In this document: piece by piece, positions 23,921 through 34,027 of the stretch
Numbering within the stretch: the first letter of the stretch is position 1
Layout of the letters: every line of letters begins with the position of its first letter
Position numbers and translations under genes: made by a program
DNA from: Hofstenia miamia
Taxonomy: Eukaryota > Xenacoelomorpha > Acoela
Direction of reading: 5' to 3'
Length of the DNA: 64,000 bases
Assembly (NCBI GenBank): GCA_004352715.1
Contig: SCFE01000075.1
Coordinates: 154,396-218,395, forward strand
Notes under the pieces: generated by a model
What the model was told of the DNA's origin: nothing
What the model saw: the letters and a program-made list of their open reading frames with translations, nothing else
Databases searched by the model: none

Positions 23921-23945
23921 TCTTATCTTATCTTATCTTATCTTA
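23921..23945 (+). repeat. (TCTTA)5 tail of LINE B
   Basis: Five TCTTA units directly follow AATAAAGATTG. The same tail ends the duplicated segment at 24497-24521 and LINE D at 29396-29415, so a pentamer tail rather than poly(A) is the 3' hallmark of this LINE family. Confidence 0.9.
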
Positions 23946-25682
23946 TTGAAATAGGCAGGTAATTGCAACATTTTAGAGGGTTATCTCTTTTATATATGGG
24001 AGTAACATTATCTAATTTTAAAATTGATGAAAAGGTAGTTTTATGCAGTGATTGATGATATGGCATAAAGGACTACTAATGAATTTTGCACAATCTTTAA
24101 TACATAACTTTTAGCTCATTTATTGCTTGAAGGACTTCGTATCGAGTTACAAATCGGAATGAAAAATAATTNNNNNNNNNNNNNNNNNNNNTGTAGGTAC
24201 AAGGCAATGGAATAATCTACCTATCCAAATTAAGCAAATTAAGAAACTGAAAGAATTCCGAAATAGTGTGAATGTGAAAAGATTTATTCTTAAGCAAAAA
24301 TTCATCTCAGGAAGATCTTGGACAGGGTACAAATTCTATAATAGCAATTACACAATTAATAGAATTTAGACTTATTATTAGCCTGTTTATCAATTCATTC
24401 GTTTGTAAATAGTATGATTTTTGTTTTTTTAATGATGCTATTTTGAGAAGCCATCAGTTTATATTTAATTGTTTTACCTTCTCTTAATAAAGATTGTCTT
24501 ATCTTATCTTATCTTATCTTATTGAAATAGGCAGGTAATTGCAACATTTTAGAGGGTTATCTCTTTTATATATGGGAGTAACATTATCTAATTTTAAAAT
24601 TGATGAAAAGGTAGTTTTATGCAGTGATTGATGATATGGCATAAAGGACTACTAATGAATTTTGCACAATCTTTAATACATAACTTTTAGCTCATTTATT
24701 GCTTGAAGGACTTCGTATCGAGTTACAAATCGGAATGAAAAATAATTTCGAGGGAGTTTGTTACTGGCACCGGAAATCCCAAGTATTTACTTCCTAGGTT
24801 AATGAACTGATCATTGAATTCATTAGCAATATCCTTGGATTTTGTTAATATTTCACCATTGCTATTTTCAGTAAGATGCAGGTGTTGTATATGACTCTTG
24901 TTTCTGTTCAATACATTGTTAATGAATTCCCACTTATGTTTAAGGTCATTTATCCTACTAAATACGGATTGCATATACCGATTTTGTGCTGCGCTCATTT
25001 CAATATTAGATTTGTTCCTTGCAATTTTATATAACCGGTAGTTATCAGCAATTTTAGTTCGTAAATAAGCTTTGTAAGCCCGATTTTTGCATTTGACGAG
25101 ATTTTTTATGTTGTGAGTTAATAATGAAGATCACGTGATTTGATAATTTTCGTGTTTTTTAGAAAAAATTCCTTTGGTTGGACAAATAAATTTATATAAG
25201 TCGTGAATAAAGGAAGAAATGAATTGAGTGTGCAGTTTACATCCTCGTATAGAAAGACACAATCCCAAGATTCATTCTCTAGGCGAGTTTTTAGAATTTC
25301 TATTAGCTCTGGATCCCTTTCTCGAATCTATACACAGATGTTTCGATTGTATGTTTATGTTGTTAGATGAAATGCAAGTTATAATACAATGATCTGAATA
25401 AGGGTATTCGCTGCAGGCATAGTTAAAATCATTAGTGTTTTCAACGAGAAAGTAATCAATTAAGGTAGAAGAATTATTATTTAGTCTAGTTGGTATACTG
25501 GAATTAATTGTACTAAGATCAACAGCATCAAGTAAAGAATTCAATTTATCTCTTTCAGTATTCTTCAGATAGTTGATATTCCAATCGCCCATCACTATCA
25601 ATGACTTATTTTCTTTTAGAGAATATTTTATTTCAGCTTCAATTTCAGTAACAAATTCGTTAAAGTGAACTTTACTGGGACA
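23946..25682 (-). mobile_element. LINE A, endonuclease and linker part (5' half)
   Basis: The minus strand gives MGDWNINYLKN and YPYSDHCIIT (APE endonuclease motifs, 25272-25601), then the linker NDLKHKWEFINNVLNRNKS (24723-24998) and the pre-RT region with CAKFISSPLCHIINH. It continues across LINE B into 20211 and below. The 5' end is cut at the TA tract 25684-25710. The segment 23616-24171 is repeated at 24192-24747 around a 20-N gap, including the LINE B tail and the LINE A junction, which is most simply an assembly overlap. Confidence 0.8.
24172..24191. other. Assembly gap (20 N) between duplicated flanks
   Basis: The sequence right of the gap (24192-24747) repeats that left of it (23616-24171), so this is probably a failed merge of overlapping contigs. 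Confidence 0.95.
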
Positions 25683-25683
25683 G

Positions 25684-25714
<31 letters not shown>

Positions 25715-25761
25715 TCTATGAAGTTTGAAATGCTTAACATTAAAAAAATCAAAGTATTCAT

Positions 25762-26094
25762 GTGAATAATGCATGCATTGAAACGTTTACAATTATTCAA
25801 AAAGATATAAAGGTTTACATTTCATATTGGGGAGAAATTAAAGATGAAAATTTCTGGATACATTTATTGATAGTTCAATGTGGGGATATAGAAGAAAATC
25901 CTGGACCACAATCGGATAATATAGACAATTTTAATATAAATTGTTGTGTTGAACCATTGGATAAAATAATGAAAGAAATCACGCAAATTCATTCTCAAAG
26001 AAAATCAGTGAATGCAGAAATGATATTAAAGATTACAAACTATGTAAATGATGGAGACAGAAATAAAGCAAATAAAGTGTGTAGAGCCCAGTAA
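25762..26094 (+). pseudogene. LINE C ORF1, N-terminal part with 2A-like sequence
   Basis: An open segment of 110 codons; the first ATG in frame is not obvious, and the true start may be upstream or at a near-cognate codon. Residues 40-49 read CGDIEENPGP. After it comes a hydrophilic stretch (KIMKEITQIHSQRK) that may form a coiled coil. A TAA ends the frame; after two more stops the same frame resumes at 26179. Confidence 0.7.
25879..25908 (+). other. 2A-like ribosome-skipping motif
   Basis: The codons read C-G-D-I-E-E-N-P-G-P, matching the D-[VI]-E-x-N-P-G-P consensus of 2A peptides, at which the ribosome skips the Gly-Pro bond. The preceding residues WIHLLIVQ are hydrophobic, as in active 2A sequences. 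Such motifs are known near the N-termini of non-LTR retrotransposon proteins, so the location fits. Activity is inferred, not shown. Confidence 0.85.
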
Positions 26095-26178
26095 GTCAAA
26101 TTTTCAAACTCTGACAAATACCTCAAGCAAGCATGAGTTGCAAAGGAAACAGAATTCTAATCAGAAGTAAAGATTATT

Positions 26179-26556
26179 GTGAAATATGGTGAACATACAC
26201 ATTATGTATCTAAAGAGGAAAGTGCAATATTCGAAGTAAATTTTCTACAAAAATTAAATGAGAAAAACTTAAAAGCATCACTAGTAAAAACAATACCTAC
26301 AAAATCAGGTAGAATAATAATGATTTTTAAACCAGAGTCTGACAAAGAAGCAATCATTTCAGTATTAAAAGATATGAAAAGAGAAGCATTTGCCCCTAAA
26401 AAGCTCGTGCCCTGTATTCTAATTAGAAATATTCCAGAATTTATTAATATTAATGGTGATTTCTTAGACGAAGTAGAACTTCAATGTGGTGAACACCTTG
26501 GAGAAAACGAAAAAATACTGTTCCACTATAATTTAAAAAAAAAGAAAAAAATGTAG
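26179..26556 (+). pseudogene. LINE C ORF1, middle part
   Basis: 125 codons in the same frame as the N-terminal part. It includes TIPTKSGRIIMIFKPESDKE and VPCILIRNIPEF, resembling the RNA-recognition-like and C-terminal regions of jockey-type ORF1. It ends in NLKKKKKM at an A-rich run (26533-26551), beyond which the frame changes. Confidence 0.7.
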
Positions 26557-26891
26557 CTATTAGAACTACTCGAGAAAAATTTAGTTACATAATATCAAAT
26601 GAAGAAGTGTGTGTAGGAAATAAGATATGTCCTGTAGAACCTTTCATTTCGCCAATACGATGTAGAAAGTGCTTAATGTATTGCCATATTGCAAGATTAT
26701 GTAAAAACTCAGTTATCTGTAAATTCTGCAGTGAAATTCATGATTGCAAAAATAAGAATGGTAAAAAAAAATGCGTAAACTGGAAAAGTTCTGAACATAT
26801 TAGCGGGCTTAGTGAATGCAGCGAATATGAAAAAGCAAAGAAGTTGATAATTAAGAGAACAGATTTTGGTGGAAATACAGAAAATGCATGA
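26552..26891 (+). pseudogene. LINE C ORF1, zinc-knuckle part
   Basis: After a shift of frame at the A-run the protein continues NVAIRTTREKFSYII and reaches CRKCLMYCHIARLC, a clean C-x2-C-x4-H-x4-C knuckle. CKFCSEIHDC and CVNWKSSEHISGLSEC look like degraded second and third knuckles; the third has Trp where the second Cys should be. Such knuckles bind the element's RNA. Confidence 0.8.
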
Positions 26892-26963
26892 CTAGTTCAA
26901 AAGATAAAACAATTTAAACTGCCAATTGTTCTTCTAAATAATGCACAATCCCTAAATAATAAA

Positions 26964-27569
26964 ATGACAGAATTAGAAATTGTACTACAAGAAAAATGCG
27001 TTAGTGTTGCAGTTATAGCGGAAACATGGGCTGATGAGAACTCAATTATTCTACAGGATATAACAAATTATCAAACTCATAGAGTGATAAGAAGCAAAAA
27101 CATACGAGAAAAAGGCAGAGGGGTAACTATTTATGCAAGTAAAATATATAAGTCTAGACAAATTCTAGAATACGAAGATAATGATGTTGAATTTACTGGT
27201 GTACATATATGTGGATGTGAATTTGAACTCATGTGTATAGGATTCTATCGAAATAATTATAGTTATTCCAATGTAACATACAAAAGATTTGCAAACTTAA
27301 TGATAAACGAAATTCAGAATATTCGTGAAGAATATGAGCCAAATATAAATATATTGATAGCAGGTGATATAAATAGAGCTCCACAGCAGTATATAATAGA
27401 TGAACTCGGATTAAATTCAGTAGTAAATTTTCCAACAAGGGGATGTGCAAAACTGGACAAGATTTTTACTAATATGGATGATGTTTATAAAATGCCTGAA
27501 AAAATTCCAGCTCTCGGAAATTCTGATCATATTTGTGTTCTTTATGAACCCTTGAATAGAAAAAATTAA
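26964..27569 (+). pseudogene. LINE C ORF2, APE-type endonuclease domain
   Basis: 201 codons, intact across the domain: LNNAQSLNNK just upstream of the first Met, then AVIAETWAD (metal-binding Glu), FYRNNYSY, LIAGDINRAP (in place of GDFN), LDKIFTN and GNSDHICV (catalytic Asp-His). This nuclease nicks target DNA for target-primed reverse transcription. A TAA at 27567-27569 separates it from the RT part. It is the best-preserved domain of the element. Confidence 0.85.
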
Positions 27570-28211
27570 AGAGAAGTTTTACAAGAAACTTGTTTTTGAT
27601 CTTACTGAAAAAATGCATTGCAAAATAGAAAGATATTTTTGGCAAGTTAATTGGGAGTTAGCTCATAATGATGACTGCGATCATTTGACTAACAATATTT
27701 ACAATATCTTAGACAGAATTTATGCACTCTACCCAAGAAAGAAAATAAAAATATCAAACAAAGATCCTCTATGAATAACACCTTTTCTAAAATATTTATT
27801 AAATAAAAAACATGACGCTCAAAGAAAAAATAATAGACAAAGTGTAAACAAATTATCTAAGCAGATAGAGGAAGTACGTAGATTTCAGGAAGTAAAACTA
27901 AGAGCATCTCTAGGAGAGAAATGAAGCAAGAAATGGTGGAATTATGTAAAATCTCAGAAGAAAAAATCGCAAAAAACAGCAACTATATCAAGATTACTGA
28001 ACAAGTTTGAAACAACCAAAGAAGCAGTTGAATGTATTAACGCATATTTTGCAAATATATATACATCTGAAGATTCATTAAATTGGGAAAATGATTCCAC
28101 CCATAATGGATAAATAGCATTACTGAAAGAATACCAAGTTTATAATTTTCTAAGAAGCAATAATAAGAGTTCTGGAGAAGATATGCACTAGTTCTCAGCA
28201 AGCCTATTCAT

Positions 28212-28690
28212 ATGATCTGGACATGTTGTATTCTTAATAAAAGTTTTCCTTCATTATGGAAAAGATATTTTATGGTTCTAATTCCGAAAACTCTGAACGT
28301 AGCTAAACCAAGTGATTTAAGACCAATAGTAATTACAGAAATCCCTGCACGAGGACTAGAAAAATATATTTGTCAACTGACAGAAACATATTTTAAAGAA
28401 ATCATTCATGAAGATCAATATGCTTTTAAAAGAGGTGTATCAGCATCACATGCCTTAACTATAATTTACAATTACTGGTTGATGGAACTTGAAAAGAGCC
28501 CTTATGTTTTAAGAATTTTTCTACTTGATTTTACAAAAGCATTCAATAATGTGGAGCATAATATTTTGCTAAGCTGCTTAGTCTCTCAAAACCAGTAACG
28601 AAATCTAAAGGACTTCCAGAAGGAACAGTACATGGTCCACGATTGCTCCCTATACAAATTAATGACTTAAAAATATATAAAGGATCTCTT
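28212..28690 (+). pseudogene. LINE C reverse-transcriptase fragment with internal deletion
   Basis: Reads FPSLWKRYFMVLIPK, SDLRPIVITEIPARGLEK, DQYAFKRGVSASHA, LLDFTKAFNNVEH (RT domains 1-4). It then jumps without a gap to GLPEGTVHGPRLLP near 28605, so a segment between the FTKAF and GLPxGT motifs is deleted. The YADD region is not preserved; sequence switches to LINE D near 28700. Confidence 0.75.
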
Positions 28691-28699
28691 GTGAAGTTT

Positions 28700-29415
28700 G
28701 CTATCCAAGCAACTGAACACTGGAGGAATTTCCTAGATAAAAAACTATGTCGCAATTGCTTGCTTAGATATTTCTAAAGCTTTTGACTCAATCAATCATA
28801 AAATATTATACGAAAAACTAAAACATATAGGTATGGATAATGATAGTGTTCACTTTATAACAAATTATCTTACAAATAGAATTCAACGGGTAAAAGCCAA
28901 TAAAGTTTTTTCGAATTGGCTTCTTATCAAAAATGGTATACCGCAGGGAACTATTCTAGGCCCACTACTATTTAATATTTATATAAATGATATGAAATAT
29001 CATACCAAGACNCAAGATCAACGAAAGAACAAAAAGATTTACTGTAAACAAGTATAAATCTAAAATAAAGCGAAATTCTTTTATAAATAATGCAATAAGG
29101 CAATGGAATGAATTTCCCCAAGAGATCAAATGTATTAAAAATGTAAAACACTTTCGCAAACGTGTTAAGGAATTAATTCTAAAGCAAAAGTTCATCTGTG
29201 GAAAAGCTTGGATAGGCTACAAATTTTATAATACTGATTATACTACTACTACAAGACTATAATATCCGTAGCCTAAAATGACGCTTTTCTTGTATATATT
29301 TCATGTCTTTTTTGTTATTTTTGTACATTATTGATGCTATTTAGAGAATTTATCAGTTTATGAAATTGTAAATAAAAGTCTCTAAATATAGAATATCTTA
29401 TCTTATCTTATCTTA
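28700..29415 (+). mobile_element. LINE D, 5'-truncated copy joined to LINE C
   Basis: Starts within RT (HWRNFLDKKL, then YVAIACLDISKAFDSINHK), continues SNWLLIKNGIPQGTILGPLLF and IYINDMKY, and after an isolated n at 29012 resumes with the C-terminal RQWNEFPQEIKCIKNVK. It ends in (TCTTA)4 at 29396-29415. Tail and C-terminus are closest to LINE B. A 5'-truncated insertion is the normal product of target-primed reverse transcription. Confidence 0.8.
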
Positions 29416-29511
29416 TAACATATACAATAAACTGTACAAAGGAAGATAATGCATATGATGAAATATGTAACTTGGTCAAGAAAATTGAAGAGAAAGAAAT
29501 GCAAATAAATT

Positions 29512-29531
29512 CTATCTATCTATCTATCATC
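29512..29531. repeat. (TCTA)n microsatellite
   Basis: About four to five TCTA units lie just after A-rich sequence between LINE D and the Penelope-like element. Confidence 0.8.
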
Positions 29532-29713
29532 TCGCGACCTACGTTTTTGGTTCTCACCAATCTTGTCAATGAAACTCTCTAAGCAATTTTTTAATTGTTT
29601 TGAGTTCAACTTTATTGATTTAAAATTCTTTTTCATGTATGAATAATTTACATCCAGCTTTAGGTCTTCTGCCAATTTAGGAAAATTGGTATTAGTTTCA
29701 TAACATATCAGTT

Positions 29714-31580
29714 TTATTTAACCATTTCAGTTTTTGATTGAATGTCATTACAAAGTTTCCGACTTTTATCAATGTTAGCAAAAGACTCTTTTTCATGTAA
29801 CTTAATTGTTTCATTCCTTATTTCGTCAAATGTATGATTTACAAATCCAGCCAAGAATTCAATTTTTGATATAAGTTCCTTTTTAATCATGAGATTCTCC
29901 AGAGTTTGTATTATATTGTTGTGAGGGTATTTAAAGAGACTATCTGGTTTTTTATTTGTCATCAGAACATTGTGAATAAATTTCCTCAATGTTATATTAA
30001 GATTTGCGAGTAAGGGCTGATCGTCCTGAGAAGCCTTCTCAATGATTGATTTAACTGAGTTGTAACGAGGTTGATACATGAGTAAATGAAAACAAAAATG
30101 CAAAGTAGTATAATCCGACGTACGTTTCGGCAAAGCCTTATCAAGAAAAAATTAAAATTACAAAATTCACANNNNNNNNNNNNNNNNNNNNNNNNNNNNN
30201 NNNNNNNNNNNNNNNNNNNNNNNNNNNNNNNNNNNNNNNNNNNNNNNNNNNNNNNNNNNNNNNNNNNNNNNNNNNNNNNNNNNNNNNNNNNNNNNNNNNN
30301 NNNNNNNNNNNNNNNNNNNNNNNNNNNNNNNNNNNNNNNNNNNNNNNNNNNNNNNNNNNNNNNNNNNNNNNNNNNNNNNNNNNNNNNNNNNNNNNNNNNN
30401 NNNNNNNNNNNNNNNNNNNNNNNNNNNNNNNNNNNNNNNNNNNNNNNNNNNNNNNNNNNNNNNNNNNNNNNNNNNNNNNNNNNNNNNNNNNNNNNNNNNN
30501 NNNNNNNNNNNNNNNNNNNNNNNNNNNNNNNNNNNNNNNNNNNNNNNNNNNNNNNNNNNNNNNNNNNNNNNNNNNNNNNNNNNNNNNNNNNNNNNNNNNN
30601 NNNNNNNNNNNNNNNNNNNNNNNNNNNNNNNNNNNNNNNNNNNNNNNNNNNNNNNNNNNNNNNNNNNNNNNNNNNNNNNNNNNNNNNNNNNNNNNNNNNN
30701 NNNNNNNNNNNNNNNNNNNNNNNNNNNNNNNNNNNNNNNNNNNNNNNNNNNNNNNNNNNNNNNNNNNNNNNNNNNNNNNNNNNNNNNNNNNNNNNNNNNN
30801 NNNNNNNNNNNNNNNNNNNNNNNNNNNNNNNNNNNNNNNNNNNNNNNNNNNNNNNNNNNNNNNNNNNNNNNNNNNNNNNNNNNNNNNNNNNNNNNNNNNN
30901 NNNNNNNNNNNNNNNNNNNNNNNNNNNNNNNNNNNNNNNNNNNNNNNNNNNNNNNNNNNNNNNNNNNNNNNNNNNNNNNNNNNNNNNNNNNNNNNNNNNN
31001 NNNNNNNNNNNNNNNNNNNNNNNNNNNNNNNNNNNNNNNNGGTATTGACGTATACAGGTCTTCCACATCTGCAGTTAGAAAAACAACATCCCCTGTGATG
31101 GTTGCACTTATTGCGTTAAGGCTTACTAAGAAATCCAAAGTTCCTTTCGAAGTTGTCATAACATCATTCTTTATGTCTTTAACTAATATAGAGAATAATT
31201 TATCAAAATGGGAATATATTGTGTCTTTGCAGTCAATGACCGGTCTTCCTTTGGGAATAGCTCCAATAGAAGTCTCTACTAATTTCTTATGAATTTTTGG
31301 TAGAAAATATAGCCACTTCTCTCTTTTATGCTCCAGGTGTAGATATGATTCGAACCTTTTATAAAAATCATAAGTAGAATATTTAATTATTTCCAATCTG
31401 CTTTCTATTTCTTCTCTGATATAAAATTTTATTTTTTGCAGTGGTTTGCTGTAAAAAGGCGCACATTGCGGTGGTTGACGGTGAAACTTTTTTCTCTGCT
31501 GTGGAAATTTTTTTACAAGACTTCTACCACGCGCATCTCTACTTTTTATGTAACAAAGCTGACATCCTGCAAAATTATTC
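29714..31580 (-). mobile_element. Penelope-like element with a gap
   Basis: The minus-strand frame from about 31510 to 31041 reads KWLYFLPKIHKK, PKGRPVIDCKDT, TLDFLVSL and LTADVEDLYTSI. These are the opening RT motifs of Penelope-like retroelements (LPKIHK, GRPI and DV-x-x-LYT). The gap 30172-31040 removes the rest. Beyond it the minus frame 29714-30133 (starting MPKRTSDYTTLHF) is a 139-residue hydrophilic protein part; in Penelope elements N-terminal sequence recurs in the LTR-like repeats, so this may be such a repeat. Assignment of the second part is tentative. Confidence 0.7.
30172..31040. other. Assembly gap (869 N)
   Basis: Gap inside the Penelope-like element; its reverse-transcriptase core and any GIY-YIG domain would lie here. 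Confidence 0.99.
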
Positions 31581-31589
31581 AATAAACCG

Positions 31590-31955
31590 CATATAATTGA
31601 ACAAATTAGGTATAAGAAGCGACTAATGAAAAACTCATTTCTAAACGCACCTATAAATATATGAAATAAGTTACCAAAATTAATCAAGCAATCAAATAAA
31701 ATAAAGAACTTTAAAATTAATATTAAATAATGCTTTTACACGTATAATCATGACCATCTAGATGTCCATGGTATAATATAAATTTTACAAGCTTCTTACT
31801 AACATCGCCATAACCCAATTATTAATATTTGTAAATATTCCTTGTTTTGCTTTGTTATATTTTTTGTATTTTTTTTCTTGACGTTTTCAGAATTGTAATC
31901 AATACTTTTTGTTGTTCAAATAAATTTCAGTATACAGATTTTTCTTTTCTTTTCT
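31590..31955 (+). mobile_element. LINE 3' end with (CTTTT)n-like tail
   Basis: Plus-strand remnant of a LINE C-terminus (KKRLMKNSFLNAPIN, then NKLPKLIKQSNKIKNFK), followed by an AT-rich 3' UTR ending near 31935-31955 in TTTTCTTTTCTTTTCTG. Related to the 36100-36200 region of LINE I. It is cut on its 5' side by the Penelope-like element. Confidence 0.65.
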
Positions 31956-32167
31956 GTCTTCTGCTAGAATTTCTTTTTCATTGATTAATGCCTCATCTAT
32001 ATTGAAATTGAAGTCAATTAAGTAGTTCCTCGCTTATATTTGGAAATATAACACTACTTTAATTAAAATGGCTAACTATAATAAACAATAAAAAGAGAAA
32101 TTGCATAAATGTATTTTCTGGTAATTGAATTAAAACGTGGTTCATAGTTTTTTTTTCATGATTTAAT

Positions 32168-32586
32168 ATGTTCATTAAACTGATTTTCAGACAAAAGTTG
32201 CCCCTAAATATTTATTGTCGTGTTTTCTGTTTGCAATCGAAAAAATGCATGTATAATCTTAACACTAACGTAATGTTAATGGGTGACTGGAATTTCAATT
32301 TTTTAAATTTAATGAAAAATCTAAGTTGCAAAATTTCCTTGAAACTTTCAACAGTTCACTAGTAAATCAGTGTATTCCATCCAAAATTTTTGCAAATATT
32401 CAAACCTGGATTGATTATTTTATGGCTTCAGAAAATGTATCTTTAATATATACATTTATCTCGATTGGAATATCAAAATATTTCTTCCCAAAAAATAACT
32501 CGGACATTATAAATAGTTTACTAAATAGCAAACAAGGAAAAGTTGGAGAAGTTGAAAAATTAAATAAAATGAAAGATAGTCACTAA
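32168..32586 (+). pseudogene. LINE endonuclease fragment
   Basis: Reads LMGDWNFNFLN, then, after a frame change, LQNFLETFNSSLVNQCIPSK and IDYFMASENV, the central and C-terminal parts of an APE-type LINE endonuclease. No other domain is recognisable nearby, so this is an isolated scrap. Confidence 0.75.
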
Positions 32587-32599
32587 TAATAAAGACATG

Positions 32600-33745
32600 A
32601 GTAACATATTTAATGAAATTTTTCTTGCAATTATAATGGTTAGATACTTCCTGTAAAACTCATGAAATTCAACCCATAGCACCCTGGTTTTCTTTCCGAT
32701 TCGTTTGAAAGAAAAAATCTAGCGGTCCCTCTATGATTCCCACTTGGTATCTAAAAATGGTTCCATAAAAAATGAGTGCAAGTGTGTATTAAAAACTATA
32801 TTTTAAAGATTTTTGAAAAAGAATTTGATATGAAAAAACAATGAATTTTTTTATTTCCGCCATTTCCATTAACGGATTTTTAAGAAAAAATTTTCCCATT
32901 AAATTGAAATTAATTTTTGAGTAACCTTAACTAAAAATACTGAAATTTTCAATGGCAAAAATGCTTCGATTTGCAGTCTAATGGGGATCATTGCGGAAAA
33001 CACTGAATGATATAATTGAAAGAAGCTATTTTAAATAAAAATTACAAAGACCTGTGTAATTTTCCCCCTTGTAGGAAAATGTATTTTTGTCTAAATGTGT
33101 AGTTATTATTAATAATGCTTATCTGACTAAATTAATACTCTTTAATATGTCAGTGTAGAATTTGAATACAAATCAGAATGTACACTTCATTTAGACTATC
33201 TGCTGAAGAAAATAGCAACTGGTATTTAAATTTTATGCACGCAATGGCCGGGCGATCAATAAAGCTGGCACTGCAAAAACCTATCATGATCAAATTAGTT
33301 ATTGATGAAAATCACAATTTTTGGTCTTGATTTAATGTTTAGACGTCCGCTCCATATGAGACTCACTTTCAACAGTGATTTCACAGCGTTGGCGCAGAGC
33401 CAGCCCGAATGAAAATACCATCCGGCTCCGCTACATCGTTCGTTGGAAAGTTTTTTTTTATAAAAATATCATGATACAATATTAAAAATGACATCAAATA
33501 GCATGTCCATTTGTCTGGTTTTGTTCATGCTAAAATTATGTTATTGATTTGTCCCTGAGATTTTAGTTGAAAACAATCTGGCCTTCTGACAGTTTTCATC
33601 CTGACATCGCTGACTTATAAACTAAAGAAAACCTACGGTCATGTAGTGAAATGCTTAGAATGGATATGCTGAGGCAATTCTCAATTTTGTCTGACAAGAT
33701 TAATGACTCGAGCTCTACTTTGGAAGGGTCAGGATTTTACCCACC
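32600..33745. other. Non-coding stretch, nothing recognised
   Basis: AT-rich sequence without a supported frame or terminal repeat. Confidence 0.5.
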
Positions 33746-34027
33746 CTAACTGATTTTGTGATTAAAAGTAAAATGATCCTTCACGACTGAACGACCACAT
33801 GTTATAACACCATTTTCTTCCTCTTCCTCTTCAACAGCGTCAGACCCTTCTTCACTACTAGTATCATTAAATTCGCCAATATTCCAAAATGTGTGTATTG
33901 TGGATAGCATTGGCTTATCAATATTACTAAGAAAAAGAAACTGATGTGTATCAAGTAAAATTAGATGATAAGAACTTCGCAAATGTTGCATAAAGTTGTG
34001 AGGTTCACGAAAGACCCCATCAGACAA
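33746..34027 (-). CDS. Unrecognised open frame with an acidic run
   Basis: 93 codons on the minus strand. The middle is acidic: DTSSEEGSDAVEEEEEENG, preceded by an ordinary mixed segment (HTFWNIGEFND). I recognise no family. The acidic tract resembles linkers of nuclear proteins and could be an exon, but no convincing splice sites or neighbouring exons were found. It may be a chance frame or part of a decayed transposon protein. Confidence 0.25.
   Translation of the reverse strand: MSDGVFREPHNFMQHLRSSYHLILLDTHQFLFLSNIDKPMLSTIHTFWNIGEFNDTSSEEGSDAVEEEEEENGVITCGRSVVKDHFTFNHKIS

Larger units (their letters stand above)
20212..23945 (+). mobile_element. LINE B, inserted antiparallel inside LINE A
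   Basis: A plus-strand LINE with a 5' region (20212-20640) that is more GC-rich than the surroundings, an endonuclease part, a linker, RT scraps and a C-terminal region, ending at 23921-23945 in five TCTTA units. LINE A is interrupted exactly here: GCAAAAGGCGAGAT on the left and TGAAATAGGCAGGTAATT on the right are contiguous in the related copy near 37265-37300. Isolated n at 21683, 22006 and 22855 mark contig joins, and 21560-21682 is repeated at 22007-22129, so the internal order is partly scrambled. Confidence 0.8.
25745..28700 (+). mobile_element. LINE C: gag-like ORF1 with 2A motif, endonuclease, partial RT
   Basis: A plus-strand non-LTR element distinct from LINEs A and B. ORF1 (25762-26891, broken by stops and one frameshift) has an N-terminal 2A-like motif and a C-terminal zinc-knuckle region. 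ORF2 begins near 26964 with an APE endonuclease. RT scraps continue to about 28690, where LINE D joins. A gag-like ORF1 with zinc knuckles followed by APE and RT is the jockey-superfamily layout. It carries many in-frame stops (for example near 27775 and 28110) and is inactive. Confidence 0.8.

Noticed and set aside
27229-27450. Minus-strand frame of 73 codons
   Set aside because: Shadow of the LINE C endonuclease on the other strand.
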